Shown one piece after another: positions 16,876 to 25,185 of a stretch of 64,000 nucleotides of DNA. The notes under the pieces are model-generated. The model worked only from the letters and a program-made list of their open reading frames with translations. It made no database searches and was not told where the DNA came from. This stretch comes from Chryseobacterium daecheongense (GTDB lineage: Bacteria > Bacteroidota > Bacteroidia > Flavobacteriales > Weeksellaceae): positions 4,774,001-4,838,000 of the forward strand of contig CP115858.1 in the NCBI GenBank assembly GCA_027920525.1, written 5' to 3'. A program made the translations under genes and the position numbers. The stretch's first letter is position 1, and each line of letters starts with the position of its first letter.

Positions 16876-17181
16876 TTAGATGTCATTAACCTGTTTAATA
16901 ATATTGGTTTTGTTCTCAATACCGATATTATAGGCCTTACCTTTTTTCAGGCTTTGGTTTAACTTTTCTAGAAGAGTTTTATAGGAAGAATCTTTTTTTG
17001 ACACATAAAAAACCTGTGCGCTAATTCCAATAGAGATACGCATAAAATCCCCGGGATGATCGGGGTCTTCCGTAATCTGACTGATTGTTGCATTTTTGTA
17101 CCAGGTTAAATTCTGTGAACCCGAACTACCGGAGCAGGATGTTATCATACAAAAAAATAATAGTAATGTCCATACTTTCAT
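16876..17181 (-). CDS. Small lipoprotein resembling the protein-glutaminase propeptide
   Basis: A 101-residue lipoprotein (lipobox MITSC, Cys16). Residues 47-99 align with propeptide residues 59-110 of the glutaminase encoded just upstream: RISIGISAQVFYV matches KVSFMLTAQFYEI, and NKTNIIKQV matches PNSNEIGKV, with small gaps. It keeps the Ala-Gln pair (55-56) that corresponds to the propeptide pair lying in the glutaminase active site in the pro-enzyme structure. There is no catalytic domain. No acidic surface-export signal follows the lipid Cys, so it likely faces the periplasm. I infer a stand-alone inhibitor, chaperone or immunity protein. Start ATG 17181; a longer frame begins at 17208 without a signal-peptide-like start. 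Confidence 0.7.
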   Translation of the reverse strand: MKVWTLLLFFCMITSCSGSSGSQNLTWYKNATISQITEDPDHPGDFMRISIGISAQVFYVSKKDSSYKTLLEKLNQSLKKGKAYNIGIENKTNIIKQVNDI

Positions 17182-17201
17182 AAAAATAGTGTTATTATAT
17201 A

Positions 17202-17238
17202 ACAGCACCTGCCCATTTACAGAATCAGCAGGTGCTGT
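17202..17238 (-). terminator. Intercistronic hairpin after the glutaminase gene
   Basis: An 11-bp perfect stem, ACAGCACCTGC (17202-17212) with GCAGGTGCTGT (17228-17238), around a 15-base loop. On the minus strand it is followed by TATATAATAAC rather than a T-run, so it may be a leaky terminator or an mRNA-stabilising element between the glutaminase and the lipoprotein gene. Confidence 0.55.
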
Positions 17239-17253
17239 AAAATTATCAATTAA

Positions 17254-18216
17254 TTAAAATCCACAGCTGGATACATCCGGTGCAGGTGAAGGAGAACATC
17301 CGGAAAGCAGTGAAAATTTAGTCAGTACACAATTGGTATTGATCAGATTGTTGTCATACAGATAAGAATTACTAGGACTTCTGTAATAAACATTTCCTGC
17401 AGTATTAGCATAAGAGGAAACGGATGCAGATCCGCAAGAGGTGTTAACGCAAGCGTTTCTCCATGCTGTATCTGTTACAGGACCGCTTGAAAATAGTGAA
17501 GGATCAATAATTCTTTTTTCCGTTACTCCGGAAGCATTTTTATAGCTTACCAATATTGCAACGTGGTAGCTCCACGCCACACAGCAAGTTCCTGTTGATG
17601 CCTTTAGGTTTCCGTATACAAATTGTTTTTCACAGTCATAGCCGTTGTTCATTAAGATTTGTCTCATCTTATGGGCTCTTGCATAACATCCGTCTACAGG
17701 ATATCTGAATGTGATGCATGGTGAGGACGCCGTAGAGGTACCGCAAGACTGATTCTTTATTTGATTGAATAAAGAATTTAATGTAGCTACATCAGGAATT
17801 ACACTCGCCAATTTATTGGTTTGTCCTTTTACTTCTTTTGTCAGGATCGTTTTAAAATATCTTACGTCTTCCGGGCTTGCAGACTCCACTTTTCCTATTT
17901 CATTGCTATTAGGCTTTAAGAAAATGTGTACAGGAGATTCATTCTTAACAGCCTGTCTAAGCATTCCGATATACTGCTCATTTTCTTTGGTCGGCTTAAT
18001 TTCATAGAATTGCGCAGTTAACATAAATGACACCTTTATCATTCCGTTTTCTTCGTCTATCCCTACCGGTACAGTCTTTCCGAAATCTTTCAGCTTAGAA
18101 TCATTTACACTTAGTTTTTCCTTTCCGTTGATTTCCTGATTCCCGTTGGAATCGGCACAGGAATTAAAAGTTAAGACGGTCACAAAGGCCATCATTGATA
18201 AAAAAAGATTTTTCAT
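17254..18216 (-). CDS. Protein-glutaminase, prepro-enzyme
   Basis: A 320-residue precursor of protein-glutaminase (EC 3.5.1.44), the secreted enzyme that deamidates glutamine side chains in intact proteins. Layout: signal peptide 1-21, propeptide 22-135, mature enzyme 136-320 starting LASVIPDV. The catalytic triad is Cys177, His218 and Asp238 (mature 42, 83, 103), in DGCYARAHK, SYHVAIL and RIIDPSLF. The propeptide keeps Ala68-Gln69, which occupies the active site in the pro-form. From memory the mature sequence matches the Chryseobacterium proteolyticum enzyme. Cys-rich mature part suggests disulfides. Activation needs proteolysis at Lys135-Leu136. Confidence 0.95.
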   Translation of the reverse strand: MKNLFLSMMAFVTVLTFNSCADSNGNQEINGKEKLSVNDSKLKDFGKTVPVGIDEENGMIKVSFMLTAQFYEIKPTKENEQYIGMLRQAVKNESPVHIFLKPNSNEIGKVESASPEDVRYFKTILTKEVKGQTNKLASVIPDVATLNSLFNQIKNQSCGTSTASSPCITFRYPVDGCYARAHKMRQILMNNGYDCEKQFVYGNLKASTGTCCVAWSYHVAILVSYKNASGVTEKRIIDPSLFSSGPVTDTAWRNACVNTSCGSASVSSYANTAGNVYYRSPSNSYLYDNNLINTNCVLTKFSLLSGCSPSPAPDVSSCGF

Positions 18217-18317
18217 AATAATTGTAATTTGTAGTTTAATGGTGAGTTTTTGTTAAGTTGGTTGGTTATTTTAACTCTTATTTACTTCACTTTTTGGTGA
18301 AAATAAAATTAATAAAA

Positions 18318-18341
18318 AAAATAACATAAGCAAGTTATTTT
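18318..18341. other. Inverted repeat upstream of the glutaminase gene
   Basis: AAAATAAC (18318-18325) and GTTATTTT (18334-18341) form an 8-bp inverted repeat about 100 bases before the glutaminase start, in a 274-base AT-rich gap. I find no clear TAnnTTTG for this gene on the minus strand, so its promoter type is open. Confidence 0.3.
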
Positions 18342-18490
18342 TATAAAAACCAAAATTTTTAGTAATAATTAAAGTGTTTTGTTCATTAAAAACTACCGTT
18401 TTAATAAGTGTTAATAATGGCTCTGTGAATTTTACGATGAAAAAAAATCAGGTTTACCTATTTTATCCGTGCAGGTTGCCAGCGGATTGG

Positions 18491-19525
18491 TTATTTCTTA
18501 ATTAAGCTGCTTTGCAATACAATATCTCTGATTAATTTTTCAAAATAATAGTACAGCGTATTTATCTCGCTCATCTGATTTTCCATGATAACAATACTCA
18601 CATCAGAAGAGGGCACATAAACATTCAATGAAGTAAAGCCATCTCCGAGACCGGTATGACCAAAATAGCTGACTCTGTGATCCTTTACAATACGAATAGC
18701 ATATCCGTAACCCATCTTACCGGTTCCGAATACATCATGTTCGGAAAATACGGATGGACTTATTAATAATTGATAGGTATCTGCGTTTAGGATTTTGCCT
18801 TTATGAAGAAAATCATTCCAGACAGATAAGTCCTTTGCTGTGCTTATTACTCCGTCGGCTGGCATATTTTCATCATTGATAAAAGAGTCATTGGAAACAG
18901 TTAATCCTTTTTCATTACTTATATGCCCCGAAACCAGCTTCTTCAGATCCGATTTCGCATAGCAGAAAGTATCTTTCATTTTAAGCTGCTTGAACAGTTC
19001 ATTAGCCAATTGAGAGTAAGATTGATGGCTGACATTTTCGATGATTTTCCCTAACAAGATATAGGAAAGGTTACCGTATTTGAAATCAGAGCCCGGTCTA
19101 AATGCCAAAGGTTTCTCGAGATCAACAATCCCATGGGTATGGTTAAGCAACTGATGAACCGTTACTGAATCAGCCCAGGGCTGAGATAGTGATGGAAGGT
19201 ACTTTTTTATAGGAGAATGTAAATCAACTTTTCCTTTTTCAACCTCTTTTAATAATAAAACGGCGGTGATCTGTTTGGTGTTGGACATGATTTCAAACTG
19301 ATCATTTGGTTTTAAAGGAATTCGTGTCTTAGCATTTTTTATACCGTAAGCCCTGGAGTATTCAACCTTTCCGTTTCTGGTAACGAGAACAACCCCATTG
19401 AAAGTTCTAGGGCTCTTAACCTGAATTAGGCTATCGATCTTTTGTTTGTATTTATCCTTTTGTGCAAAACATATAGAAGAAATGGATAATAACAGATAGC
19501 AAAAGAACCGGGTTAATAGTTTCAT
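18491..19525 (-). CDS. Serine hydrolase, beta-lactamase-like (class C fold)
   Basis: A 344-residue exported enzyme (signal peptide MKLLTRFFCYLLLSISSICFAQ) of the beta-lactamase/esterase family. The SxxK nucleophile motif is SNTK in EIMSNTKQIT, the tyrosine motif is in FKYGNLSYILLGKIIE and the third motif is HTG (FGHTGLGDG). Members include D-aminopeptidases, esterases and penicillin-binding protein homologues; the substrate here is unknown. I start at ATG 19525, where a proper signal peptide begins, instead of the longer frame at 19561. Monocistronic by position. Confidence 0.85.
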   Translation of the reverse strand: MKLLTRFFCYLLLSISSICFAQKDKYKQKIDSLIQVKSPRTFNGVVLVTRNGKVEYSRAYGIKNAKTRIPLKPNDQFEIMSNTKQITAVLLLKEVEKGKVDLHSPIKKYLPSLSQPWADSVTVHQLLNHTHGIVDLEKPLAFRPGSDFKYGNLSYILLGKIIENVSHQSYSQLANELFKQLKMKDTFCYAKSDLKKLVSGHISNEKGLTVSNDSFINDENMPADGVISTAKDLSVWNDFLHKGKILNADTYQLLISPSVFSEHDVFGTGKMGYGYAIRIVKDHRVSYFGHTGLGDGFTSLNVYVPSSDVSIVIMENQMSEINTLYYYFEKLIRDIVLQSSLIKK

Positions 19526-19773
19526 TGGACTTTCAGATTTTATTAATTGCGCTAAAAACACAATGCAAAATACTAAATATGTAGGAGATTTTTCGATTTT
19601 TTATCCATATGATTCAGCCAAAAGTATATTTAAATACTATTTTTAATAAGGACAAATCATATATGATCAAAGACTCTGTGGAATAGCCGAATGATAAAAG
19701 ATTAATATGTTTTTCCTTAGGAATCTCAACTTTATAAGATTAGACTCCTAAGGAATAATAAGAAAAGTAATTT

Positions 19774-20526
19774 TTAGAAATTGGTAGTAGTTGCAGATTT
19801 TTTATTAGAAATCTCAGCTCCAAAAACATCTGCAAAATGTTTTGTAATTTTAGATTTGATATCTTCCATTTCCTGAGGGGAAAGTTCTCTTTCAAGTTCT
19901 CTTTTCAGAGAGGTCACCTGTTTATCTTTGATACCACAAGGAATGATATATTCAAAATAGCGCATATCGGTGTTTACATTAAGGGCAAAACCATGTAAAG
20001 TTACCCAACGGGACGCTTTCACACCCATTGCACAAATTTTTCGGGCATACGGTTTTCCCACATCCAGCCAGACCCCGGTCTCTCCCTGGGAACGCTCGCC
20101 CTTAAGGCCATATTCGCCAATGGTTCTGATGATCACTTCTTCCAGGTTTCTCATGTATAAATGAATATCTGTAAAGAAATTTTCAAGATCTAAGATCGGA
20201 TAACCTACAATCTGCCCGTATCCGTGATAGGTAATATCTCCGCCACGGTTTACTTTTACAAAAGTAGCATCAATCTCTTTGAGTTTATCAATTCCCGCCA
20301 GCATATTTTCTTCATGTCCGCTTTTTCCTAAAGTATAAACATGGGGATGCTCCACCAAAAGCAAATGATTGGGTGTGGTAATATGTTCTTCAGCAGGTAA
20401 ATCGCGGTTTTTTATTTTGGTATCAATGATATCTTTCATCAGTTTTTCCTGATAGTCCCATGAGGACTGATAATCTCTTGTACCCAGATCTTCGAATTCT
20501 ACTACTTTATTTTGATGTGTATTCAT
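19774..20526 (-). CDS. lipB: Octanoyltransferase LipB
   Basis: A 250-residue cytoplasmic enzyme that moves octanoyl groups from acyl carrier protein to lipoyl domains, the first step of lipoate synthesis. Family blocks are complete: RGGDITYHGYGQIVGYPILDL, the KICAMGVKASRW block with the active-site Lys, LHGFALNVN and IIPCGI with the catalytic Cys. ATG 20526 is chosen because the family begins near MNTHQNKVVEF; an upstream in-frame ATG at 20574 would add 16 residues and cannot be excluded, as the -7 box lies at 20587-20594. Confidence 0.94.
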   Translation of the reverse strand: MNTHQNKVVEFEDLGTRDYQSSWDYQEKLMKDIIDTKIKNRDLPAEEHITTPNHLLLVEHPHVYTLGKSGHEENMLAGIDKLKEIDATFVKVNRGGDITYHGYGQIVGYPILDLENFFTDIHLYMRNLEEVIIRTIGEYGLKGERSQGETGVWLDVGKPYARKICAMGVKASRWVTLHGFALNVNTDMRYFEYIIPCGIKDKQVTSLKRELERELSPQEMEDIKSKITKHFADVFGAEISNKKSATTTNF

Positions 20527-20586
20527 AATGAGCGTCTGTCTTTTTTTATGGTCCTGTGGAAAGACTTGTACCATTTTTTAGACATA

Positions 20587-20594
20587 CAAATTTA
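20587..20594 (-). promoter_or_regulatory. -7 promoter box of lipB
   Basis: Minus-strand TAAATTTG, exact TAnnTTTG match, 60 bases before ATG 20526 and 12 bases before the alternative ATG 20574. Confidence 0.4.
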
Positions 20595-20601
20595 GTGATT
20601 T

Positions 20602-21336
20602 TTAATTCTTTATTGAATTTATAAAATCTATGGCATTATTTTTCCAATCTTTATCCTGTAATAGAACATTAACGAATGCTGTTCCTATGATTCCGCCGTC
20701 TGCTTTTTCCGTTACACTTTCAAAATCTTTTTTCGATTTTATACCAAAACCGATCATTACCGGATTTTTTAACTGAAGAAGAGATATCCGGGAAAGATAA
20801 TCTTCATTTTTTAATACGGCATTTTCATTTCCTGTTGTGGATGAAGAACTTACCGCATACAGAAACCCTGAGCTTAAAGAATCAAGATATAAGATCCTTT
20901 CGTCTGAGGTTTCAGGTGTGATCAGAAATGTGAAGTTGAGATGATATTTCTTCAGGATTTGCTGATAATTCTTTTCAAATTCAATAGGAGGAAGATCAGG
21001 GATAATGAGTCCGGTAACACCACTTTCCGAGCATTCTTTGCAGAAATTTTCAAAACCAAAACTTAAAACCGGATTGATATATCCCATTAAAATAATAGGA
21101 ATTTTAATTTCAGTTTTAATGGATTTCAGTTGTGATAGTAATTTCTCAATGGTCATTCCATTTTCCAATGCAAGTTCATGTGCTTTCTGTATAATGGGAC
21201 CGTCAGCAACCGGATCCGAATAAGGCATTCCGATTTCCATCATGTCCGCACCGGCATCCTGTATGAGTTTTATAATATCTGCAGTATCTTCCAATTTAGG
21301 AATCCCTGCTGTGAAGTATATATTGAGTTTTTTCAT
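20602..21336 (-). CDS. trpA: Tryptophan synthase alpha subunit
   Basis: A 244-residue TIM-barrel enzyme that cleaves indole-3-glycerol phosphate to indole and glyceraldehyde 3-phosphate. Seen: the catalytic Glu in ADMMEIGMPYSDPVADGPIIQ, the Asp in GLIIPDLPPIEFE, and GFGIKSKKD plus GGIIGTAF for phosphate binding. I start at ATG 21336 (MKKLNIYFTAGIPK); the longer frame to 21420 runs through the repeat between trpB and trpA. Last gene of the trp operon, separated from trpB by 122 bases holding an inverted repeat. Confidence 0.95.
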   Translation of the reverse strand: MKKLNIYFTAGIPKLEDTADIIKLIQDAGADMMEIGMPYSDPVADGPIIQKAHELALENGMTIEKLLSQLKSIKTEIKIPIILMGYINPVLSFGFENFCKECSESGVTGLIIPDLPPIEFEKNYQQILKKYHLNFTFLITPETSDERILYLDSLSSGFLYAVSSSSTTGNENAVLKNEDYLSRISLLQLKNPVMIGFGIKSKKDFESVTEKADGGIIGTAFVNVLLQDKDWKNNAIDFINSIKN

Positions 21337-21354
21337 TGGGTTTATTGTATTTAT

Positions 21355-21449
21355 GTATTCATGTAAAATGTATTTATGATAAAAAGACGCATAATTTTCT
21401 TTAACAACTGTCAGAATCATTTTACATGAATACTTTTTACATTTTACAG
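21355..21449. repeat. Inverted repeat between trpB and trpA
   Basis: GTATTCATGTAAAATG (21355-21370) and its perfect reverse complement (21418-21433) face each other over 47 bases, able to form a long hairpin in the trp mRNA. The right arm extends into a 33-base copy (21417-21449) of the repeat found at 13951-13983. Confidence 0.65.
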
Positions 21450-21458
21450 ATTAAAAAT

Positions 21459-22643
21459 TTAAAGATTAGCTAAATAAGTTTCCATATCCTTATCACCACG
21501 TCCGCTCAGGCAGATCACCACGATGTCATTTTCGTCGAATTTCTTTTTATCCAGGACGGCCAGGGCATGTGAGCTTTCAAGGGCAGGAATAATTCCTTCC
21601 AGTTTTGTGAGCTCAAAAGCTGATTTCAAGGCTTCATCATCGTTGATGCTGAAAAATTCCGCACGCTTTTCCTTAAATAAATGAGCATGGAAAGGCCCGA
21701 TCCCGGGATAATCCAAACCGGCAGAAATTGAATGGGGTTCGATTACCTGACCGTCGCGGGTCTGCATGACAAGGCTTTTGCTTCCGTGTAAAACGCCTAA
21801 AGTTCCAAGAAAAGTGGTGGCCGCAGATTTTCCGGATTCCACACCGAAGCCTCCTGCTTCTGCCGCAATAATTTTTACATTTTCTTCTTCCACAAAATGG
21901 TAAAAAGTTCCTGCTGCGTTACTACCACCTCCTACGCAGGCAATCACATAGTCAGGATTCTCTCTTCCTGTTTGTTCATGAAGCTGTTCCCTGATCTCTT
22001 TTGATATGACGCTTTGAAATCTTGCAACCAAATCGGGAAAGGGATGAGGTCCCACAACGCTGCCTATAACATAATGAGTTGTCACTGGATTATTGATCCA
22101 ATCTCTTAAGGCTTCATTTACTGCGTCTTTTAATGTTTTTGATCCCGAAGTTGCCGGAACTACTTCTGCACCCAGCATTTTCATTCTTGCTACATTCGGA
22201 GCCTGCCTCTGAATGTCAACTTCACCCATATAAACGATACATTTCAAACCAAGCAATGCGCAGGCGGTAGCAGTAGCAACGCCGTGTTGTCCGGCTCCGG
22301 TTTCTGCAATAATTCTGGTTTTTCCCAATCGTTTTGCCAGTAAAACCTGGCCCAGTGCGTTATTGATCTTGTGTGCACCGGTATGGTTAAGATCTTCTCT
22401 TTTCAGATAAATGTTCGTTTTGTACTGGTTGCTCAGATTTTTGGCAAAATAAAGAGGAGTAGCACGCCCTACATAATTTTTCAGTAAATCCTGATATTCT
22501 GCCTGAAACTCCTCAGATTCTATAATTTCAAGATAGTTTTTTTGAAGCTCTTCTACATTTGGATAAAGCATTTCAGGGATAAAAGCTCCTCCGAATTCTC
22601 CATAATATCCATTTTGATCAGGGTTTTTATAATTCATTTTCAT
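21459..22643 (-). CDS. trpB: Tryptophan synthase beta subunit
   Basis: A 394-residue PLP enzyme joining indole and serine to give tryptophan. The PLP lysine lies in [18 protein letters not shown] (about 83-100), [17 protein letters not shown] and [12 protein letters not shown] bind substrate and the PLP phosphate, and [10 protein letters not shown] is at the C-terminus. This is the canonical TrpB1 type that pairs with TrpA. A second ATG six bases downstream ([15 protein letters not shown]) is an equally good start. It follows the GNAT gene closely within the operon. Confidence 0.96.
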   Translation of the reverse strand: MKMNYKNPDQNGYYGEFGGAFIPEMLYPNVEELQKNYLEIIESEEFQAEYQDLLKNYVGRATPLYFAKNLSNQYKTNIYLKREDLNHTGAHKINNALGQVLLAKRLGKTRIIAETGAGQHGVATATACALLGLKCIVYMGEVDIQRQAPNVARMKMLGAEVVPATSGSKTLKDAVNEALRDWINNPVTTHYVIGSVVGPHPFPDLVARFQSVISKEIREQLHEQTGRENPDYVIACVGGGSNAAGTFYHFVEEENVKIIAAEAGGFGVESGKSAATTFLGTLGVLHGSKSLVMQTRDGQVIEPHSISAGLDYPGIGPFHAHLFKEKRAEFFSINDDEALKSAFELTKLEGIIPALESSHALAVLDKKKFDENDIVVICLSGRGDKDMETYLANL

Positions 22644-22648
22644 TGTTG

Positions 22649-23188
22649 TTATTGTATTAAATAAGCAGTTTTTTCTGAATCAAGCTGCTTGAAAAGATTT
22701 CTATTTTCTTCAGACAAATGGATGATCAGGATGTCATCATCTTCAGAACTGATCCAGTGATCATCTTCCTGCTCCAGAATTTTTTTTGCTTTATCGTATA
22801 ATATATCAATTTTGCACTTTTCATAAAAGGGGCGCAAATCGGAAATACAGAATCCAATAACCTGCAGGTCCCTCTCAGTAACATTTTCTGCTGAAAGCTT
22901 CAGCAATTGGCTGCCATAGCCATGTCCTTTTTGTGCAGAAACAAAGCCCACCATTTCTGTATAAGAATGTAGATTTCCCGATATCTTTAATGTAAAATCG
23001 AAATTCAGACGCAATACAGATTTGATATTTCCATCAGTGTCCAGTAATAAATGAAATTCAGAATTTTTAAATAGCTGTCTGAAATCATCAGCTTTCATAC
23101 CTGTCCATTCCTTGTTTTCCCAAAGCTTTATTATTACTCCTATTTCCTGTATGGTAAGCTGTTCCGAATTTTTAATGTGGTACGTCAT
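22649..23188 (-). CDS. GNAT family N-acetyltransferase inside the trp operon
   Basis: A 179-residue GNAT-fold protein. The acetyl-CoA loop [12 protein letters not shown] near residues 84-95 fits the Q/RxxGxG/A motif, preceded by the strand EMVGFVSA and followed by the helix [11 protein letters not shown]. The substrate is unknown. It lies five bases before trpB and overlaps the upstream hypothetical gene by 17 bases, so it is transcribed with the tryptophan genes although it has no known part in the pathway. Confidence 0.75.
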   Translation of the reverse strand: MTYHIKNSEQLTIQEIGVIIKLWENKEWTGMKADDFRQLFKNSEFHLLLDTDGNIKSVLRLNFDFTLKISGNLHSYTEMVGFVSAQKGHGYGSQLLKLSAENVTERDLQVIGFCISDLRPFYEKCKIDILYDKAKKILEQEDDHWISSEDDDILIIHLSEENRNLFKQLDSEKTAYLIQ

Positions 23189-23693
23189 GGTTCAGGGTAT
23201 TTAGATAGGACAGATTATGATCGAATTGCTGTCTTGTTATTTGTTTATTCTGGTACAGGTATTTTATTTTACTTGAAATGCTGATCAGGGTTTCGATATC
23301 TAGCTTTGAACGATACATTTTAAAGATCAGTTCCAGGTTATCCAGCAAATAATAAGAATCCAGTTTTTCATAAGATAAGAATATCTTAAAATAGATTTTT
23401 CCCAGGTCATAATTAACATTAGCTTTGACCGTATTTTCCATCAGTTTATCCGCAATTATTACCAAATGATATCCATCCCATAAATGAATGGTTTCAAAAA
23501 AATACTCAATATCATCTTCATTAAAATCCTTAATGATACTTATAAATATGGATAATAAACCACCCATTTCCCAGAAGTCTGTGGTGCTGTCATTTTCACA
23601 TATGAAATCATGCAGTTTTTTTACCCTTTCATTCTCAAACCTCGGTGGGAATAAAGTTTTATAGAACTGTTTTTTCAATGATTGTATATTCAT
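23172..23693 (-). CDS. Hypothetical protein inside the trp operon
   Basis: A 173-residue, mostly alpha-helical, acidic and aromatic-rich protein with no signal peptide, transmembrane segment or motif that I recognise. It overlaps trpF by four bases at its start (ATGA type) and the GNAT gene by 17 bases at its end, so translation is probably coupled to both. Its tight packing suggests a real gene. Whether it works with the GNAT neighbour or with tryptophan synthesis is unknown. Confidence 0.65.
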   Translation of the reverse strand: MNIQSLKKQFYKTLFPPRFENERVKKLHDFICENDSTTDFWEMGGLLSIFISIIKDFNEDDIEYFFETIHLWDGYHLVIIADKLMENTVKANVNYDLGKIYFKIFLSYEKLDSYYLLDNLELIFKMYRSKLDIETLISISSKIKYLYQNKQITRQQFDHNLSYLNTLNHDVPH

Positions 23694-24346
23694 AAGGATG
23701 AGATTAATGGGTTTGACTTAAATACTTTAATTTTCTCTACATCTTTAATTCCTGGTCCGGTTTCAAATTTTGAATTGATATCCAAGGCAAAAGGTTTCTG
23801 ATCCAATATTTTGATACCTTTTATATTCTGTTCTGAAATGCCTCCGCTCAGCAGGTAGGGAACATTTATTTTGATATCATTTAACAGCGACCAGTCAAAC
23901 TGTTTCCCAGTTCCTCCAAATGATTGACTATCCGTATCAAATAACAAATAATCAATAACGGATTGTATCCGGTCAATTTTAGAAGAAAGATGTCCCATTG
24001 TTTCACCAATCCTTAAGGCTTTGATTATTTTTACTTCCGGATCTGTTTTTTGTTTTAATACCTTAATATATTCATCACTTTCATCACCGTGCAGCTGAAT
24101 AAAATTAAGCTCAGCTTTTTGAGTAATATCCACTACATTTTCTATATCCTCGTTCACGAAAACTCCTACCTTTCCTTTGTGAATGATTTTCGAAATATCA
24201 TCTAAACTTAAACGATTAAGTGCATACCGCGGCGATTTTTTGTAGAATATAAATCCTATAAAATCAATATTCATGGAAATTAATTCCAGAATTTGATCAG
24301 GCAGTGTAAGACCACATACTTTTATTTGTAGCTGCTGGTTCATCAC
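23690..24346 (-). CDS. trpF: Phosphoribosylanthranilate isomerase
   Basis: A 218-residue TIM-barrel enzyme carrying out the Amadori rearrangement of phosphoribosylanthranilate. Catalytic Cys in IKVCGLTLPDQ at residue 11 and Asp in LLFDTDSQSFGGTGKQFDW are present; PYLLSGGISEQN binds phosphate. It overlaps the stop of trpC by four bases. A second Met immediately after the first is an alternative start. Confidence 0.94.
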   Translation of the reverse strand: MMNQQLQIKVCGLTLPDQILELISMNIDFIGFIFYKKSPRYALNRLSLDDISKIIHKGKVGVFVNEDIENVVDITQKAELNFIQLHGDESDEYIKVLKQKTDPEVKIIKALRIGETMGHLSSKIDRIQSVIDYLLFDTDSQSFGGTGKQFDWSLLNDIKINVPYLLSGGISEQNIKGIKILDQKPFALDINSKFETGPGIKDVEKIKVFKSNPLISSL

Positions 24347-25125
24347 GATAGGTTTATATGGTTGATGAATTCTTTAAAGGCTTTGGCAGGATCTTCATTC
24401 TTCATAAAATATTCACCCATTAAGAATCCGTCGAAACCCTTTTCTTTCAGGTAACTGAAATCCTCAATACTGTAAATTCCACTTTCAGCAACAGATAAAG
24501 TTTGTTCAGGCAGTTGATTTTTTAATCGGACAGAATGTTGAAGATCTACTTTAAAATCTTTTAGGTTTCTGTTATTAATTCCTACCAGATCAATATCTGG
24601 ATGGAAGTGTTGCAATTCTTCTTCTGTATGGATTTCCAGTAAAACTTCCAATCCCAGTTCGTGTGATAAATGGGTGAACTCCAGAACCTGTGATGGTGAA
24701 AGACAGGCGGCAATCAGTAAAATAACATCCGCACCCATATTTTTAGCCTCATAGAACTGATATTCGTCGATCATGAAATCTTTCCTGAGAACGGGCGTTT
24801 TAATTTGACTTCTGAGATCCATAATATCTTTAAAACTACCACCAAAAAAATCGGTGTCGGTAAGTATTGAAATTCCGCTTGCTCCAAAATTCTCATAAGC
24901 AGACACTACTTCAAAAGGAGAAACCTTATCATTAATTACTCCCTTTGAAGGAGATTGTCTTTTAAATTCAGCGATTATTCCGCTTTTCTCTTTAAGGGAA
25001 GATTTTAAAGAAGCGGTTTTTCTTTCAAAAAAAGCAGAATCCTTTAATTCTTCTACAGAAACATTTGCTTTTGAAAAATTAACTTCTTCTTTTTTTCTCG
25101 ATATAATTTTATCTAATATGGTCAT
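24343..25125 (-). CDS. trpC: Indole-3-glycerol phosphate synthase
   Basis: A 260-residue TIM-barrel enzyme closing the indole ring. Family motifs: IIAEFKRQSPSKG near residues 49-61, VLRKDFMIDEYQFYEAKNMGADVILLIAACLS with the catalytic Lys, VGINNRNLKDF and VAESGIYS. It is separate from TrpF, unlike the fused E. coli TrpCF, and overlaps trpF by four bases. A 60-base gap separates it from trpD. Confidence 0.95.
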   Translation of the reverse strand: MTILDKIISRKKEEVNFSKANVSVEELKDSAFFERKTASLKSSLKEKSGIIAEFKRQSPSKGVINDKVSPFEVVSAYENFGASGISILTDTDFFGGSFKDIMDLRSQIKTPVLRKDFMIDEYQFYEAKNMGADVILLIAACLSPSQVLEFTHLSHELGLEVLLEIHTEEELQHFHPDIDLVGINNRNLKDFKVDLQHSVRLKNQLPEQTLSVAESGIYSIEDFSYLKEKGFDGFLMGEYFMKNEDPAKAFKEFINHINLS

Positions 25126-25185
25126 TTATTGTGTGTTTTTATATTTCCTGAAACTAATTAATTCTATTCAAAACCTCAAAATGCA

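Noticed and set aside
17254..18216. Lipoprotein reading of the glutaminase signal (FNSC, Cys20)
   Set aside because: Residues before the Cys do not fit a lipobox and the enzyme family is known to be secreted after cleavage at residue 21.
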